From positions 1-34,533 of the forward strand of contig JAUMWI010000015.1 in the NCBI GenBank assembly GCA_030529725.1: 34,533 bases of DNA. Reading direction: 5' to 3'. A model generated the notes under the pieces. That model searched no databases. It saw only the letters and a program-made list of their open reading frames with translations, and was not told where the DNA came from. Numbering within the stretch: position 1 is the first letter of the stretch; the number at the start of each line of letters is the position of its first letter. Both the position numbers and the translations under genes were made by a program. This DNA is from Eubacteriales bacterium (GTDB lineage: Bacteria; Bacillota; Clostridia; Oscillospirales; Oscillospiraceae). Positions 21,078 to 29,230 of the stretch are shown here, piece after piece.

Positions 21078-23711
21078 ATGAAAGAATTACCGAAAGTGTA
21101 TGAGCCGCAGCAGGTCGAAGGCCGCATCTATCAGATGTGGATGGACAATGACTGCTTCCGTGCCGAGCCTGATCCTGACAAGAAGCCGTTTTCCATCGTG
21201 ATGCCGCCTCCCAATGTTACCGGTCAGCTCCATATGGGCCACGCCATGGACTCCACGCTTCAGGATATCCTCACGCGCTTTAAGCGCATGCAGGGATACT
21301 CTGCCCTGTGGCTGCCCGGCACCGACCACGCCGGTATCGCCACGCAGATCAAAGTGGAAGAGGATCTTCGTGTCAACGAAGGACTCACGCGCTATGACCT
21401 CGGCCGCGAGAAATTCCTCCAGCGCGTCTGGCAGTGGAAGGAAAAATACGGTAACCGCATTGTCGAGCAGCAGAAAAAGATGGGAGCCTCCTGCGACTGG
21501 AGCCGTTCCCGATTCACCATGGACGAAGGCTGCTCCCGCGCCGTGCGCGAAACCTTCTGCGAGCTGTATGATAAGGGCCTCATCTACAAGGGCAGCCGCA
21601 TCATCAACTGGTGCCCGCACTGCCTGACGGCACTGTCCGACGCTGAGGTCGAATACACCGACAAGCCCGGTCACCTCTGGTACATTCGTTATCCGCTTGC
21701 TGACGGCAGCGGTGACATCGTGGTCGCCACTACCCGTCCCGAGACGATGATGGGCGATACCGGTGTTGCCGTCAACCCCGAGGACGAAAAGTTCAAGCAC
21801 CTCATCGGCAAAAAGTGCATCCTGCCGATCATGAACCGTGAAATTCCCATCGTGGGTGACGAGTACTGCGAGATCGGCTTTGGTACCGGCGCGGTCAAGA
21901 TGACCCCGGCCCATGACCCCAACGACTTTGAAGTGGGACTTCGCCATAACCTTGAAGTGATCCGTGTTATTGCGGACGACGGTCACATCAACGAAAACGG
22001 CGGCAAGTACAACGGAATGGATCGTTACGAGTGCCGCAAGGCCATTGTTGCCGATCTCGAAGCCGAGGGCTACCTTGTCAAGACCGAGGACTATTCCCAC
22101 AACGTCGGCACCTGCTACCGCTGCCACAACGATGTTGAGCCGCTTATTTCCGCGCAGTGGTTTGTTAAGATGGAGCCGCTTGCCGAGGAGGCCATCCGCG
22201 TCGTCAACGACGGCACAATCAAATTCGTGCCCGAGCGCTTCACCAAGACCTACATCAATTGGATGGAGAACGTCCATGACTGGTGTATTTCCCGTCAGCT
22301 CTGGTGGGGCCATCAGATCCCTGCCTGGTACTGCGACGAGTGCGGCCATATCAACGTCAAGCGCGAGGATCCAAGTGAGTGCGAAAAGTGCGGCTGCAAG
22401 CATCTTACCCGAGAAGAGGACGTGCTGGATACCTGGTTCTCCTCTGCACTCTGGCCGTTTTCCACGATGGGCTGGCCCGATAAGAACGCTGCCGATCTCA
22501 ACTACTGGTATCCGACTTCTGTTATGGTCACGGGCTACGATATCATCTTCTTCTGGGTCGCGCGTATGATTTTCTCCGGCATGGAGCAGATGAAGAAAGA
22601 GCCGTTCAAGACAGTCTTTATCCACGGTCTCGTCCGCGACGATAAGGGACGTAAGATGTCCAAGTCTCTCGGCAACGGCATCGATCCGCTGGAAATGGCA
22701 GAGAAGTACGGTGCAGACGCCCTGCGTTTCAACCTTATCACCGGCAATTCTCCCGGCAACGATATGCGCTTCTACGTCGAAAAGACGGAAGCTATGCGAA
22801 ACTTCTGCAACAAGATCTGGAATGCAAGCCGTTTTGTCATGATGAACCTCACCATCGACAAGGTGGAGCTTCCGGAAAAGCTTGAGCTGGAGGATAAGTG
22901 GATTTTGTCCAAGCTCAATACGCTCATTAAGGAAGTCACGGAAAATATGGACGCCTTCGAGCTCGGTGTTGCGTCTGCTAAGGTCTATGACTTCATCTGG
23001 GATAATTACTGTGACTGGTTTATTGAGCTGACCAAGAACCGCTTGACCGGCGAGGATGAGCAGGCGAAGCGCAACGCGCAGAATGTTCTGTGCTACGTCC
23101 TCATTGAGACGCTCAAGCTTCTGCACCCGTTCATGCCGTTTATTACCGAGGAAATCTATCAGGCTCTGCCGCACACGGATAAGTTCCTGATGCTTGCCAA
23201 GTGGCCGGAGTACAGCGAAAAGTTTAACTTTGCAGCAGAGGAAGAGGCAATGCAGACCGTCATCGAGGCGATCACTGCCATTCGTGCACGCCGCAACGAG
23301 ATGAATGTCGGTCCGAGCAAGAAGGTACATTATACCATTGCTGCCGCACATTCTGACGCATTTACCGCCGGTATCCCGTTCTTCACCCGTCTTGCCTCGG
23401 CATGTGATGTTTCGATCGTTGCTGCTGATGATGTCCCTGCTGCTGAGGGTATGGTTGAGGTCGACACGCATGCTGCGCGTATCTTCATGCCGCTTGCCGA
23501 GCTTGTTGACTTTGAAAAGGAGCTTGCGCGTATTGCCAAAGAGAAGGCAAACGCCGAGAAACAGCTTGCCGGCATTATGGGTAAGCTGAGCAACCCCGGT
23601 TTCCTCGCCAAGGCTCCTGAAGCTGTCATCAACGGCGCGAAGGATGATGCTGCAAAGCTGAAGGCTCTTATCGAGAAGCTGGATGCTTCTGCAGCTACGA
23701 TGAAAAAGTAA
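21078..23711 (+). CDS. valS: Valine--tRNA ligase
   Basis: Class I aminoacyl-tRNA synthetase of 877 residues. The HIGH motif is HMGH at 52-55 (PPPNVTGQLHMGHAMD) and KMSKS is at 526-530 (GRKMSKSLGNGIDPL). The editing domain (about 190-340) contains TTRPETMMGDTGVAVNPED and GTGAVKMTPAHDPNDF. A C-terminal coiled coil (about 815-877, KEKANAEKQLAGIMGKLSN) is the ValRS tRNA-binding arm. AGGAGAG precedes the ATG. It is the last gene of the T-box operon. Codon use here and in gltX/trpS is strongly C-ending, as expected of highly expressed genes. Confidence 0.98.
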   Translation: MKELPKVYEPQQVEGRIYQMWMDNDCFRAEPDPDKKPFSIVMPPPNVTGQLHMGHAMDSTLQDILTRFKRMQGYSALWLPGTDHAGIATQIKVEEDLRVNEGLTRYDLGREKFLQRVWQWKEKYGNRIVEQQKKMGASCDWSRSRFTMDEGCSRAVRETFCELYDKGLIYKGSRIINWCPHCLTALSDAEVEYTDKPGHLWYIRYPLADGSGDIVVATTRPETMMGDTGVAVNPEDEKFKHLIGKKCILPIMNREIPIVGDEYCEIGFGTGAVKMTPAHDPNDFEVGLRHNLEVIRVIADDGHINENGGKYNGMDRYECRKAIVADLEAEGYLVKTEDYSHNVGTCYRCHNDVEPLISAQWFVKMEPLAEEAIRVVNDGTIKFVPERFTKTYINWMENVHDWCISRQLWWGHQIPAWYCDECGHINVKREDPSECEKCGCKHLTREEDVLDTWFSSALWPFSTMGWPDKNAADLNYWYPTSVMVTGYDIIFFWVARMIFSGMEQMKKEPFKTVFIHGLVRDDKGRKMSKSLGNGIDPLEMAEKYGADALRFNLITGNSPGNDMRFYVEKTEAMRNFCNKIWNASRFVMMNLTIDKVELPEKLELEDKWILSKLNTLIKEVTENMDAFELGVASAKVYDFIWDNYCDWFIELTKNRLTGEDEQAKRNAQNVLCYVLIETLKLLHPFMPFITEEIYQALPHTDKFLMLAKWPEYSEKFNFAAEEEAMQTVIEAITAIRARRNEMNVGPSKKVHYTIAAAHSDAFTAGIPFFTRLASACDVSIVAADDVPAAEGMVEVDTHAARIFMPLAELVDFEKELARIAKEKANAEKQLAGIMGKLSNPGFLAKAPEAVINGAKDDAAKLKALIEKLDASAATMKK

Positions 23712-23723
23712 GATATGCTGTAA

Positions 23724-23749
23724 GTAAAGCCGCTGTAAAGCGGCTTTGC
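23724..23749 (+). terminator. Terminator after valS
   Basis: AAAGCCGCT pairs with AGCGGCTTT around GTAA, followed by a short TTTGCTT. The U tract is weak, so termination may be partial and some read-through into the reductase gene is possible. Confidence 0.6.
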
Positions 23750-23770
23750 TTAACAAAAAAGGAGACTGCC

Positions 23771-24790
23771 ATGCAGAAAATCGAACTCGGATCTACCGGC
23801 ATCGTGATTGAAAAAAACGGCTTCGGCTGTTTGCCGATTCAGCGCATTACCAAGGAAGAAGCAGCGCATTTACTGCGAAAAGCGTATGATGGCGGAATGA
23901 ACTTTTTTGATACTGCCCGTGCTTACAGCGACAGCGAGGAGAAGGTCGGGGACGCTTTTGACGGGATGCGTGACAAGGTTGTAATCGCTACCAAGACGCA
24001 TGCGCAGGACGCAAAAACCTTTTGGGAGCACTTGGAAACCAGTCTGCGACTGCTGAAAACAGATTATATTGACATTTATCAGTTCCACAATCCCGCCTTT
24101 TGCCCCAAACCAGGCGAAGAGGACGGACTCTATGATGCGGCGCTTGAGGCGAAGAAGCAGGGGAAGATCCGCAACATCGGCATCACAAATCATCGCCTTG
24201 CCGTGGCACAGGAGGCGATTGACTCCGGACTATACGCAACCTTGCAGTTTCCGTACAGCTATTTGGCGGGCGCGCAGGAGCAACGGCTCGTGGATGGCTG
24301 CCGCAAGAAGAATATGGGTTTTATTGCCATGAAGGGAATGGCGGGCGGATTGATCCGCGACGGGTTTGCTGCCGCTGCCTTTATGGAACAGCAAAATGGT
24401 GTCGTGCCGATCTGGGGCGTGCAGCATGAATGGGAACTGGATCAGTTTCTAACTTGTGTGCGCGAGGGGGCGGTGCTGTCGGAAGCGCGCAAAGCAACGA
24501 TTGAGCATGACCGCAAAGAGCTGATCGGTGAATTCTGTCGAGGATGCGGCTACTGTATGCCGTGTCCTGCCGGAATCGAGATCAATCAGTGCGCGAGAAT
24601 ATCACTTATGCTGCGCCGTGCTCCGGCGGCAGACTGGCTGACAGCGGAATGGCAGGAGAAAATGCATAATATTGAGAACTGCTTGCACTGCAATCAGTGT
24701 AAAGCGAAGTGTCCTTACGGACTTGATACACCAAATCTTTTGCAGCGAAACTATGAGGACTATTGGGAAGTGCTGAAGTCAGCGAAATAA
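23771..24790 (+). CDS. Aldo/keto reductase with C-terminal double [4Fe-4S] ferredoxin domain
   Basis: Predicted oxidoreductase of 339 residues. The aldo/keto reductase TIM barrel (about 1-240) keeps the catalytic tetrad D47, Y52, K75 and H106 (FFDTARAYSD, ATKTH, YQFHNP). The C-terminal 100 residues carry two CxxCxxCxxxC clusters, C256/259/262/265 (CRGCGYCMPCP) and C304/307/310/314 (CLHCNQCKAKCPYG). This fusion is common in anaerobes and suggests electrons can come from or go to ferredoxin as well as NAD(P)H. The substrate is unknown. AAAAGGAG precedes the ATG. It is convergent with a NimA-like gene across a shared terminator. Confidence 0.93.
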   Translation: MQKIELGSTGIVIEKNGFGCLPIQRITKEEAAHLLRKAYDGGMNFFDTARAYSDSEEKVGDAFDGMRDKVVIATKTHAQDAKTFWEHLETSLRLLKTDYIDIYQFHNPAFCPKPGEEDGLYDAALEAKKQGKIRNIGITNHRLAVAQEAIDSGLYATLQFPYSYLAGAQEQRLVDGCRKKNMGFIAMKGMAGGLIRDGFAAAAFMEQQNGVVPIWGVQHEWELDQFLTCVREGAVLSEARKATIEHDRKELIGEFCRGCGYCMPCPAGIEINQCARISLMLRRAPAADWLTAEWQEKMHNIENCLHCNQCKAKCPYGLDTPNLLQRNYEDYWEVLKSAK

Positions 24791-24821
24791 GCAGTGGATC
24801 TGCACCATTTTCCGAAAAAAA

Positions 24822-24855
24822 GGAAGACCGCTATGTGAAGCGGTCTTCCTTTTTT
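24822..24855. terminator. Shared bidirectional terminator
   Basis: GGAAGACCGCT pairs with AGCGGTCTTCC around ATGTGA, with AAAAAAA on the left and TTTTTT on the right. It sits between two convergent genes and would end both. Confidence 0.92.
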
Positions 24856-24863
24856 ACTCTCAA

Positions 24864-25328
24864 TTATTTCGCTTTCGCTTTACCGGAAATTGTCTTAACA
24901 CGAATGGCAAACACAGCGACAGAAGCCGCCTGCTCATCCGTAAAACAAAAATCGCGTCCGGTCTGGTGATGCATCAGCACGGAGAGTGCTTTTTTCTTTT
25001 CATCCCCCTCCAGCAGTTCAAATTCCCCGGTGCCGATGACAGAGGAGAACAGGTTGCTGTGGCGGCAGGCCTCCTCGTGCTCAAGAAGCCGGTAATCGGT
25101 ATCCATCTCAAAGCCGACGAGTGGGTTTGCGCACATCACATTGAGTTTACGACCCTCGTTTGCGCTGTGGCAATAGAGCGTGATTTGCCCGTCCTCACAG
25201 GTGTAGCCGTAGTTGAGAGGTACTATGTACGGCTCGCTGCCGTCAATCATTGCAAGGCGAACAATGTGACAGCGGTCAAGCAGGGATAGAATCGCGGGAA
25301 AATCAAGTTCACGGTCATTGCGTCGCAT
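24864..25328 (-). CDS. Pyridoxamine 5'-phosphate oxidase-like (NimA-type) flavoprotein
   Basis: FMN-binding split-barrel protein of 154 residues: MRRNDRELDFPAILSLLDRC, LAMIDGSEPYIVPLNYGYTC and LYCHSANEGRKLNVMCANP are the usual motifs of the PNPOx-like/NimA group, with TGRDFCFTDEQAASVAVFAI near the C-terminus. Some members reduce nitroimidazoles, but most have unknown physiological substrates, so no resistance claim is made. A GTG five codons upstream (25343) is possible, but its ribosome site is too close; ATG at 25328 has AGGA 8 nt upstream. Confidence 0.88.
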   Translation of the reverse strand: MRRNDRELDFPAILSLLDRCHIVRLAMIDGSEPYIVPLNYGYTCEDGQITLYCHSANEGRKLNVMCANPLVGFEMDTDYRLLEHEEACRHSNLFSSVIGTGEFELLEGDEKKKALSVLMHHQTGRDFCFTDEQAASVAVFAIRVKTISGKAKAK

Positions 25329-25407
25329 AATCGGTATCCTCACTTCCTTGTTTTTCCTTCATTGTATGGCATGAGAGGATAGAATACAAGAATAAGATGT
25401 AATACTT

Positions 25408-25424
25408 TTCGCAATCGTTCGAAT
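25408..25424 (+). promoter_or_regulatory. Tandem Spo0A-box-like elements upstream of spoIIA
   Basis: TTCGCAA (25408-25414) and TTCGAAT (25418-25424), 10 bp apart; each matches the inverted 0A box TTCGACA at five of seven positions. Tandem 10-bp spacing is typical of Spo0A sites. The rest of 25344-25560 shows a TATACT (25485-25490) without a good -35 and no convincing SigH promoter. Confidence 0.35.
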
Positions 25425-25560
25425 GAATTGAGAATTATTCCAAACGATGACACGTTTCAACACAAATCTTGTGAAAGGACAGGCTATACTGAAATCCATA
25501 CCGATGTGCAGTAAATGCAAAGAGGTATGGTTTTATCTATTATACAGGGAGGAAATCAAA

Positions 25561-25884
25561 ATGGAAGTGATTTCCACATGCAAAGAGCGCACGTCTACAC
25601 TACAATTCCGCGGAGAACTGGATCACCACAATGCAAAGGAGGCGATTCGGCGAATGGAACAAATTGTTGCAGCAGCATTGCCAAAGCAGTTGATATTGGA
25701 TTTCGCCGGTGTTACTTTTATGGATTCATCGGGGATTGCACTGGCGGTGCGGGCTCAGCGCCAAATGAATGCGTTGGGCGGAAATGCAGCACTGTGCAAT
25801 GTGCCGTCACAGGCAAAGAAAGTTTTTGATGCTGCGGGGATCAACCGCATGGTGCCAATCTTAGAGGAGGAAAAGGGAAAATGA
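25561..25884 (+). CDS. spoIIAA: Anti-sigma F factor antagonist SpoIIAA
   Basis: STAS-domain protein of 107 residues that frees SigF by binding SpoIIAB when dephosphorylated. The motifs RGELDHHNAKEAIRR and LDFAGVTFMDSSGIAL match SpoIIAA closely; S56 corresponds to the phosphorylated Ser58 of B. subtilis. The frame extends upstream, but ATG at 25561 follows GGGAGGAAA and gives the correct start. It overlaps spoIIAB by four bases and heads the spoIIAA-spoIIAB-sigF operon. Confidence 0.96.
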   Translation: MEVISTCKERTSTLQFRGELDHHNAKEAIRRMEQIVAAALPKQLILDFAGVTFMDSSGIALAVRAQRQMNALGGNAALCNVPSQAKKVFDAAGINRMVPILEEEKGK

Positions 25885-26327
25885 AAGTCAAACCGAATAA
25901 TTACATAGCTATGGAATTCCTGAGTCGCAGCGTCAATGAGGGCTTTGCAAGAGCAGCTGTTGCCGCATTTGCCGCGCAGCTTGATCCGACACTTGAGGAA
26001 ATCGGCGATATTAAGACCGCTGTGAGCGAGGCGGTCACCAACGCAATCGTCCATGCATACCCGGATGAGCTCGGCAAAATCAATGTTCGTGCCGCAATTT
26101 TTGAAGGGAACGTACTGGAAATCACAGTGCGTGATTGGGGCTGCGGAATAGCAGATGTGGACAAGGCGCGTGAGCCGCTCTTTACGACCGGCGGGGAGGA
26201 GCGCAGCGGCATGGGGTTTACCATCATGGAAAGCTTCATGGATTCATTGACAGTCCGTTCAAAAATGCAGAGGGGAACTGTTGTGACAATGAAACGTAAG
26301 ATCGCAGTTCGTGCGGGGCGCCGATGA
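25881..26327 (+). CDS. spoIIAB: Anti-sigma F factor / serine kinase SpoIIAB
   Basis: GHKL-family kinase of 148 residues that holds SigF inactive and phosphorylates SpoIIAA. The N box is IKTAVSEAVTNAIVHAYP, with the catalytic-type glutamate E50 region and N54; the G1 box is VRDWGCGIADV, and the ATP-lid region is ERSGMGFTIMESFMD. It begins MKVKPNNYIAMEFLSRSVNE, the usual SpoIIAB N-terminus. ATGA overlaps join it to spoIIAA and to sigF, so the three proteins are made in step. Confidence 0.97.
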   Translation: MKVKPNNYIAMEFLSRSVNEGFARAAVAAFAAQLDPTLEEIGDIKTAVSEAVTNAIVHAYPDELGKINVRAAIFEGNVLEITVRDWGCGIADVDKAREPLFTTGGEERSGMGFTIMESFMDSLTVRSKMQRGTVVTMKRKIAVRAGRR

Positions 26328-27034
26328 GTGAGACTTTTGCGCTTTTGGAGGCTGCACAGCAGGGGGACGAGAGCGCCTGTGAGCAGGTCTTGACGCAGAA
26401 TAATGGCCTGATCTGGAGCGTTGTGCGCCGCTATTATGGACGGGGAATCGAACCGGATGATCTCTATCAGCTTGGCTGCCTGGGCTTTTTGAAGGCGGTA
26501 CAGGGATTTGACATAAACTACGGTACGCAGTTTTCCACCTATGCGGTGCCGAAGATTGCAGGCGAGATCCGAAGATTTCTTCGTGATGACGGTGCGGTCA
26601 AGGTGGCAAGAAGTCTGCGCGAACAGGCAATTACCATTTTTTCAGCACAGGAAAAGCTGAGAATTGAATTGGGGCGGGAACCTCTTCTTTCGGAGCTTGC
26701 AGAGGAAACCGGTTTTTCCGCCGAAGAAATTGCTGAGGCAGAGCTTGCCGCCGCAGCACCGGAAAGTTTGCAGCAGGAAACCGGTGATGGACTGACGCTT
26801 GAGAGCATGATCTCAAATGAATCACTCGAAGAAAACATGGTGGAGAGAATCGCGCTGCGCCAGGCAATTGATGAATTGCCGGAACGTGAAAAGATGACGA
26901 TTTTACTTCGGTTTTTCAAGTGCCTTACTCAGGAGCAGACGGCGAGAATCCTGTCTGTTTCTCAGGTACAGATCTCCCGTCTGGAACGGAAAGCGCTGGA
27001 GCGGCTTCGTTGGAGTCTTTCGAGCAGGGATTGA
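26324..27034 (+). CDS. sigF: RNA polymerase sporulation sigma factor SigF
   Basis: First forespore-specific sigma factor, 236 residues. Region 2 has NGLIWSVVRRYYGRGIEPDD, then LYQLGCLGFLKAVQGFDI and FSTYAVPKIAGEIRRFLRDD; region 3 has LREQAITIFSAQEKLRIELG; region 4 has LPEREKMTILLRFFKCLTQEQ and the helix-turn-helix ARILSVSQVQISRLERKAL. Its last 110 bp overlap the end of the opposite-strand TIGR03915-type gene. No dacF or spoVA gene follows. No terminator is visible after the stop, because the convergent gene occupies that space. Confidence 0.97.
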   Translation: MSETFALLEAAQQGDESACEQVLTQNNGLIWSVVRRYYGRGIEPDDLYQLGCLGFLKAVQGFDINYGTQFSTYAVPKIAGEIRRFLRDDGAVKVARSLREQAITIFSAQEKLRIELGREPLLSELAEETGFSAEEIAEAELAAAAPESLQQETGDGLTLESMISNESLEENMVERIALRQAIDELPEREKMTILLRFFKCLTQEQTARILSVSQVQISRLERKALERLRWSLSSRD

Positions 27035-27779
27035 AGAAGTCCTCGCATTGGAACTCTGTCATCGTGTTCCAGTAGCGCTTGGGCATATTTGTCATACGCA
27101 GCTTGTGATTCTCGCGTTCCTTAATAGCGACCGTATCATAAAACCTCCTCCATAACCGACGGTAGTCTGCCTCTGTTTTATCGGGCTGCGCCATCTCAAA
27201 ACGATCAAGAGGTACGATGCGCGATACGCCGTTTGCATACAGCAGCGCTTCGCGGTGCGTGCGGTCGTAAATAAAGAAGCTTTCGTTGTGATACCGATTG
27301 CAGAAGTGACTGCGAAGCATGGGAAGGACACGATTATTCGGCTCAATTTCCGCGCCCAGCATACCGCCGAGGTCTGAAAAACGGATAAAACCGCGCAGTG
27401 CCTCTGCTTCGCCCGACAGATTCCGCACGGCCTTGAGCAGTGGGTGGTAGGTGTCGTCAGAAAGCATTGCTAAAAGCGGCGCACCCTCACGGTAAAGCTT
27501 GACGATAAAGCGGTACATAGCCATTTCCTTCTCGTCCAGGCATGTGAGGAAAACGCGCCGAAGGAACGGCCCGACATTCGGGGAGAATCGAAAAAAACTG
27601 CGGTACACACGCTGCGCGTGTGCAGGATCTGTCGTCACAACACGGGATTCAAACAGGCAATCATCCCCATCGCAGTGAATTGCGGTGGGGTGTTCTTTTT
27701 GCGTGTAGCTCTCGTAAACGCAGCACAAAAAGCCGTCAAAGCTTCCGTCGTACTCATAAATGATATCGCGCCATGCCAT
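26925..27779 (-). CDS. TIGR03915-type (DUF4130) putative DNA metabolism protein
   Basis: Protein of 284 residues, the usual partner of the radical-SAM protein encoded just upstream. It has the family start MAWRDIIYEYDGSFDGFLCC, then FFRFSPNVGPFLRRVFL, the central IRFSDLGGMLGAEIEPNN and FCNRYHNESFFIYDRTHREA, and MPKRYWNTMTEF near the expected end. DUF4130 belongs to the uracil-DNA-glycosylase-associated group, and the pair is predicted to act in DNA repair or modification. The ATG at 27779 lies 10 nt after the partner stop. About 36 C-terminal residues (from about 249) are encoded opposite the sigF 3' end and look like an extra tail (PDGRSVPEKQTGFSPSAPE) compared with the family, which normally ends soon after the RYW motif. 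Confidence 0.88.
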   Translation of the reverse strand: MAWRDIIYEYDGSFDGFLCCVYESYTQKEHPTAIHCDGDDCLFESRVVTTDPAHAQRVYRSFFRFSPNVGPFLRRVFLTCLDEKEMAMYRFIVKLYREGAPLLAMLSDDTYHPLLKAVRNLSGEAEALRGFIRFSDLGGMLGAEIEPNNRVLPMLRSHFCNRYHNESFFIYDRTHREALLYANGVSRIVPLDRFEMAQPDKTEADYRRLWRRFYDTVAIKERENHKLRMTNMPKRYWNTMTEFQCEDFFNPCSKDSNEAAPALSVPDGRSVPEKQTGFSPSAPE

Positions 27780-27789
27780 AATGCTTCTT

Positions 27790-29052
27790 TCATCCAACCT
27801 GGTCAAAAAGTGATAATTGTTCCAATTGCGGTGCAGGAAGCGCGTTTCGCTCCACCGCCATTAAACTCGATAAAATGCCGCTTTGCGACAGTCGCAGCGG
27901 TGTGGCAAGCCGGCCGGAGCAGGTGAGAAAATACTGTGCGCGCTTCATCACAACTCCAAGCTTTTTCAGATCCTCTGTACGCAGCGAGCCGGCACGCCGC
28001 GCAACGAGAATGCGTCTGGCAGAAACCACGCCGATGCCGGGGACACGCAGCAGCGCCTCATAGTCGGCGTGGTTGACCTCGACAGGAAAAAACTCCGGGT
28101 GACGCATTGCCCAACAGCACTTCGGGTCGAGCAGAGGGTCAAAGTCCGGTGCCGATTCATCGAGCAGCTCATGCGCACGGAAACCGTAAAAGCGCAAAAG
28201 CCAGTCCGCCTGGTAAAGCCGATGTTCGCGCAGAAGCGGCGGCTTAGTATCGAGAGAGGGGAGAAGTGTATTCTCAACGACCGGCACATAAGCAGAGTAA
28301 AAGACACGCTTGAGGCGATATCGGTCGTAAAGCGACTGCGTGAGATTCAGAATATGAAGGTCGTTATCCGGTGTTGCACCGATGATGAGCTGGGTAGACT
28401 GTCCGGCGGGCGCAAATTTCGGCGCGTGGCGGTATTGGACAAGCTCACGGCGGTTTTCTATATTACGGTCACGAATCTGCGTCATGGGACGCAGAATCCC
28501 CTGTTTTGTTTTGTTCGGCGCAAGTGCTTTCAGACCTGCCTCGCTCGGAAGCTCAATATTGACGCTGAGTCGGTCGGCAAGAAGTCCCAGCCGCTCAATC
28601 AGCTCCGGCGAAGTGCCGGGAATAGCCTTGGCATGAATATACCCATTAAACCGGTACTCGTTGCGCAGAATCGACAGCGCACGGATCATCAGCTCCACCG
28701 AGTAGTCCGGAGAGTGCAGTACCGCAGAGGAGAGAAACAGCCCCTCGATATAATTGCGGCGGAAAAAACCAATGGTCAGCTCTGCAAGCTCCTCAGGGGT
28801 GAAGGAGGCGCGCGGCGTATCGTTTGTACAGCGATTGACACAATACTTACAGTTGTAGCAACAGTCATTTGACAGCAGCACCTTCAGCAGCGTAATACAG
28901 CGTCCGTCCGCAGAAAAACTATGGCAGCATCCCATGTCTGAGGTGCTGCCGATTTTTCCATCCTGATAGCCGCGACGAACTCCACTGGAGGTGCAGGCGG
29001 CGTCATACTTGGCGGCATCCGTCAGGATCGTCAGCTTCTCCAGCAAGTCCAT
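27790..29052 (-). CDS. TIGR03916-type radical SAM protein, putative DNA modification/repair
   Basis: Radical-SAM enzyme of 420 residues. The cluster-binding cysteines are C64, C68 and C71 (CCYNCKYC, CxxxCxxC), followed by VNRCTND. Further cysteines at 42-43 (MGCCHSF) may matter. The barrel continues with IHAKAIPGTSPELIERLG and VNIELPSEAGLKALAPNK. A C-terminal helix-hairpin-helix, LLRVPGIGVVSARRILVARR, argues for DNA binding. The family is paired with TIGR03915 in many Firmicutes and Bacteroidetes; its reaction is not established. The ATG lies 6 nt after the stop of a 39-residue gene, with a weak ribosome site, so it is likely translated by coupling in an SOS-controlled operon. Confidence 0.93.
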   Translation of the reverse strand: MDLLEKLTILTDAAKYDAACTSSGVRRGYQDGKIGSTSDMGCCHSFSADGRCITLLKVLLSNDCCYNCKYCVNRCTNDTPRASFTPEELAELTIGFFRRNYIEGLFLSSAVLHSPDYSVELMIRALSILRNEYRFNGYIHAKAIPGTSPELIERLGLLADRLSVNIELPSEAGLKALAPNKTKQGILRPMTQIRDRNIENRRELVQYRHAPKFAPAGQSTQLIIGATPDNDLHILNLTQSLYDRYRLKRVFYSAYVPVVENTLLPSLDTKPPLLREHRLYQADWLLRFYGFRAHELLDESAPDFDPLLDPKCCWAMRHPEFFPVEVNHADYEALLRVPGIGVVSARRILVARRAGSLRTEDLKKLGVVMKRAQYFLTCSGRLATPLRLSQSGILSSLMAVERNALPAPQLEQLSLFDQVG

Positions 29053-29058
29053 AGCTGC

Positions 29059-29178
29059 TCAGCGCGCATAACGCGGATGACGGGACTTGGGCTGATCGAG
29101 CCAGAGGATTACCTTCATCAGACTGCTGGAAACAAAGCCAACACCGATGAGAACAAAAAGCAAAGTAGAAGTAGCCAT
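29059..29178 (-). CDS. 39-residue single-pass membrane protein, first gene of an SOS-controlled operon
   Basis: Frame encoding 39 residues: MATSTLLFVLIGVGFVSSSL at the start, then a Trp-containing amphipathic part (MKVILWLDQPK) and a basic end (SRHPRYAR). One membrane helix is predicted at about 5-24 with a positively charged C-terminal tail. GGGAGG lies 8 nt before the ATG, the best ribosome site of this operon. The promoter immediately upstream carries LexA boxes. It is too small to be an SOS division inhibitor of the YneA type and has no LysM domain; in size and control it recalls TisB-like SOS peptides, but no homology is claimed. Function unknown. Confidence 0.75.
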   Translation of the reverse strand: MATSTLLFVLIGVGFVSSSLMKVILWLDQPKSRHPRYAR

Positions 29179-29210
29179 ATCAAAAACCTCCCGAGAGAAT
29201 TTAACGTGTT

Positions 29211-29224
29211 AGAACTTCTGTTCG
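29211..29224 (-). promoter_or_regulatory. LexA/DinR (SOS) box A
   Basis: Minus strand CGAACAGAAGTTCT, matching the Gram-positive CGAAC-N4-GTTCG consensus except the last base. It occupies about +1 to +14 of the transcript of the 39-residue gene. It is an exact inverted copy of box B. Confidence 0.85.
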
Positions 29225-29230
29225 AGTATG

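Noticed and set aside
21087..23756. Long minus-strand open frame (889 codons) opposite valS
   Set aside because: It is the codon-bias shadow of valS: no ribosome site, no recognisable domain, and the valS frame has all synthetase motifs. The same holds for the long frames opposite gltX, trpS/tagO, wecB and the radical-SAM gene.
25360..25400. SigH promoter (AGGA ... GAAT) upstream of spoIIAA
   Set aside because: AGGATAG and GAATAAG are both present, but the distance between them is several bases too short for the SigH consensus.
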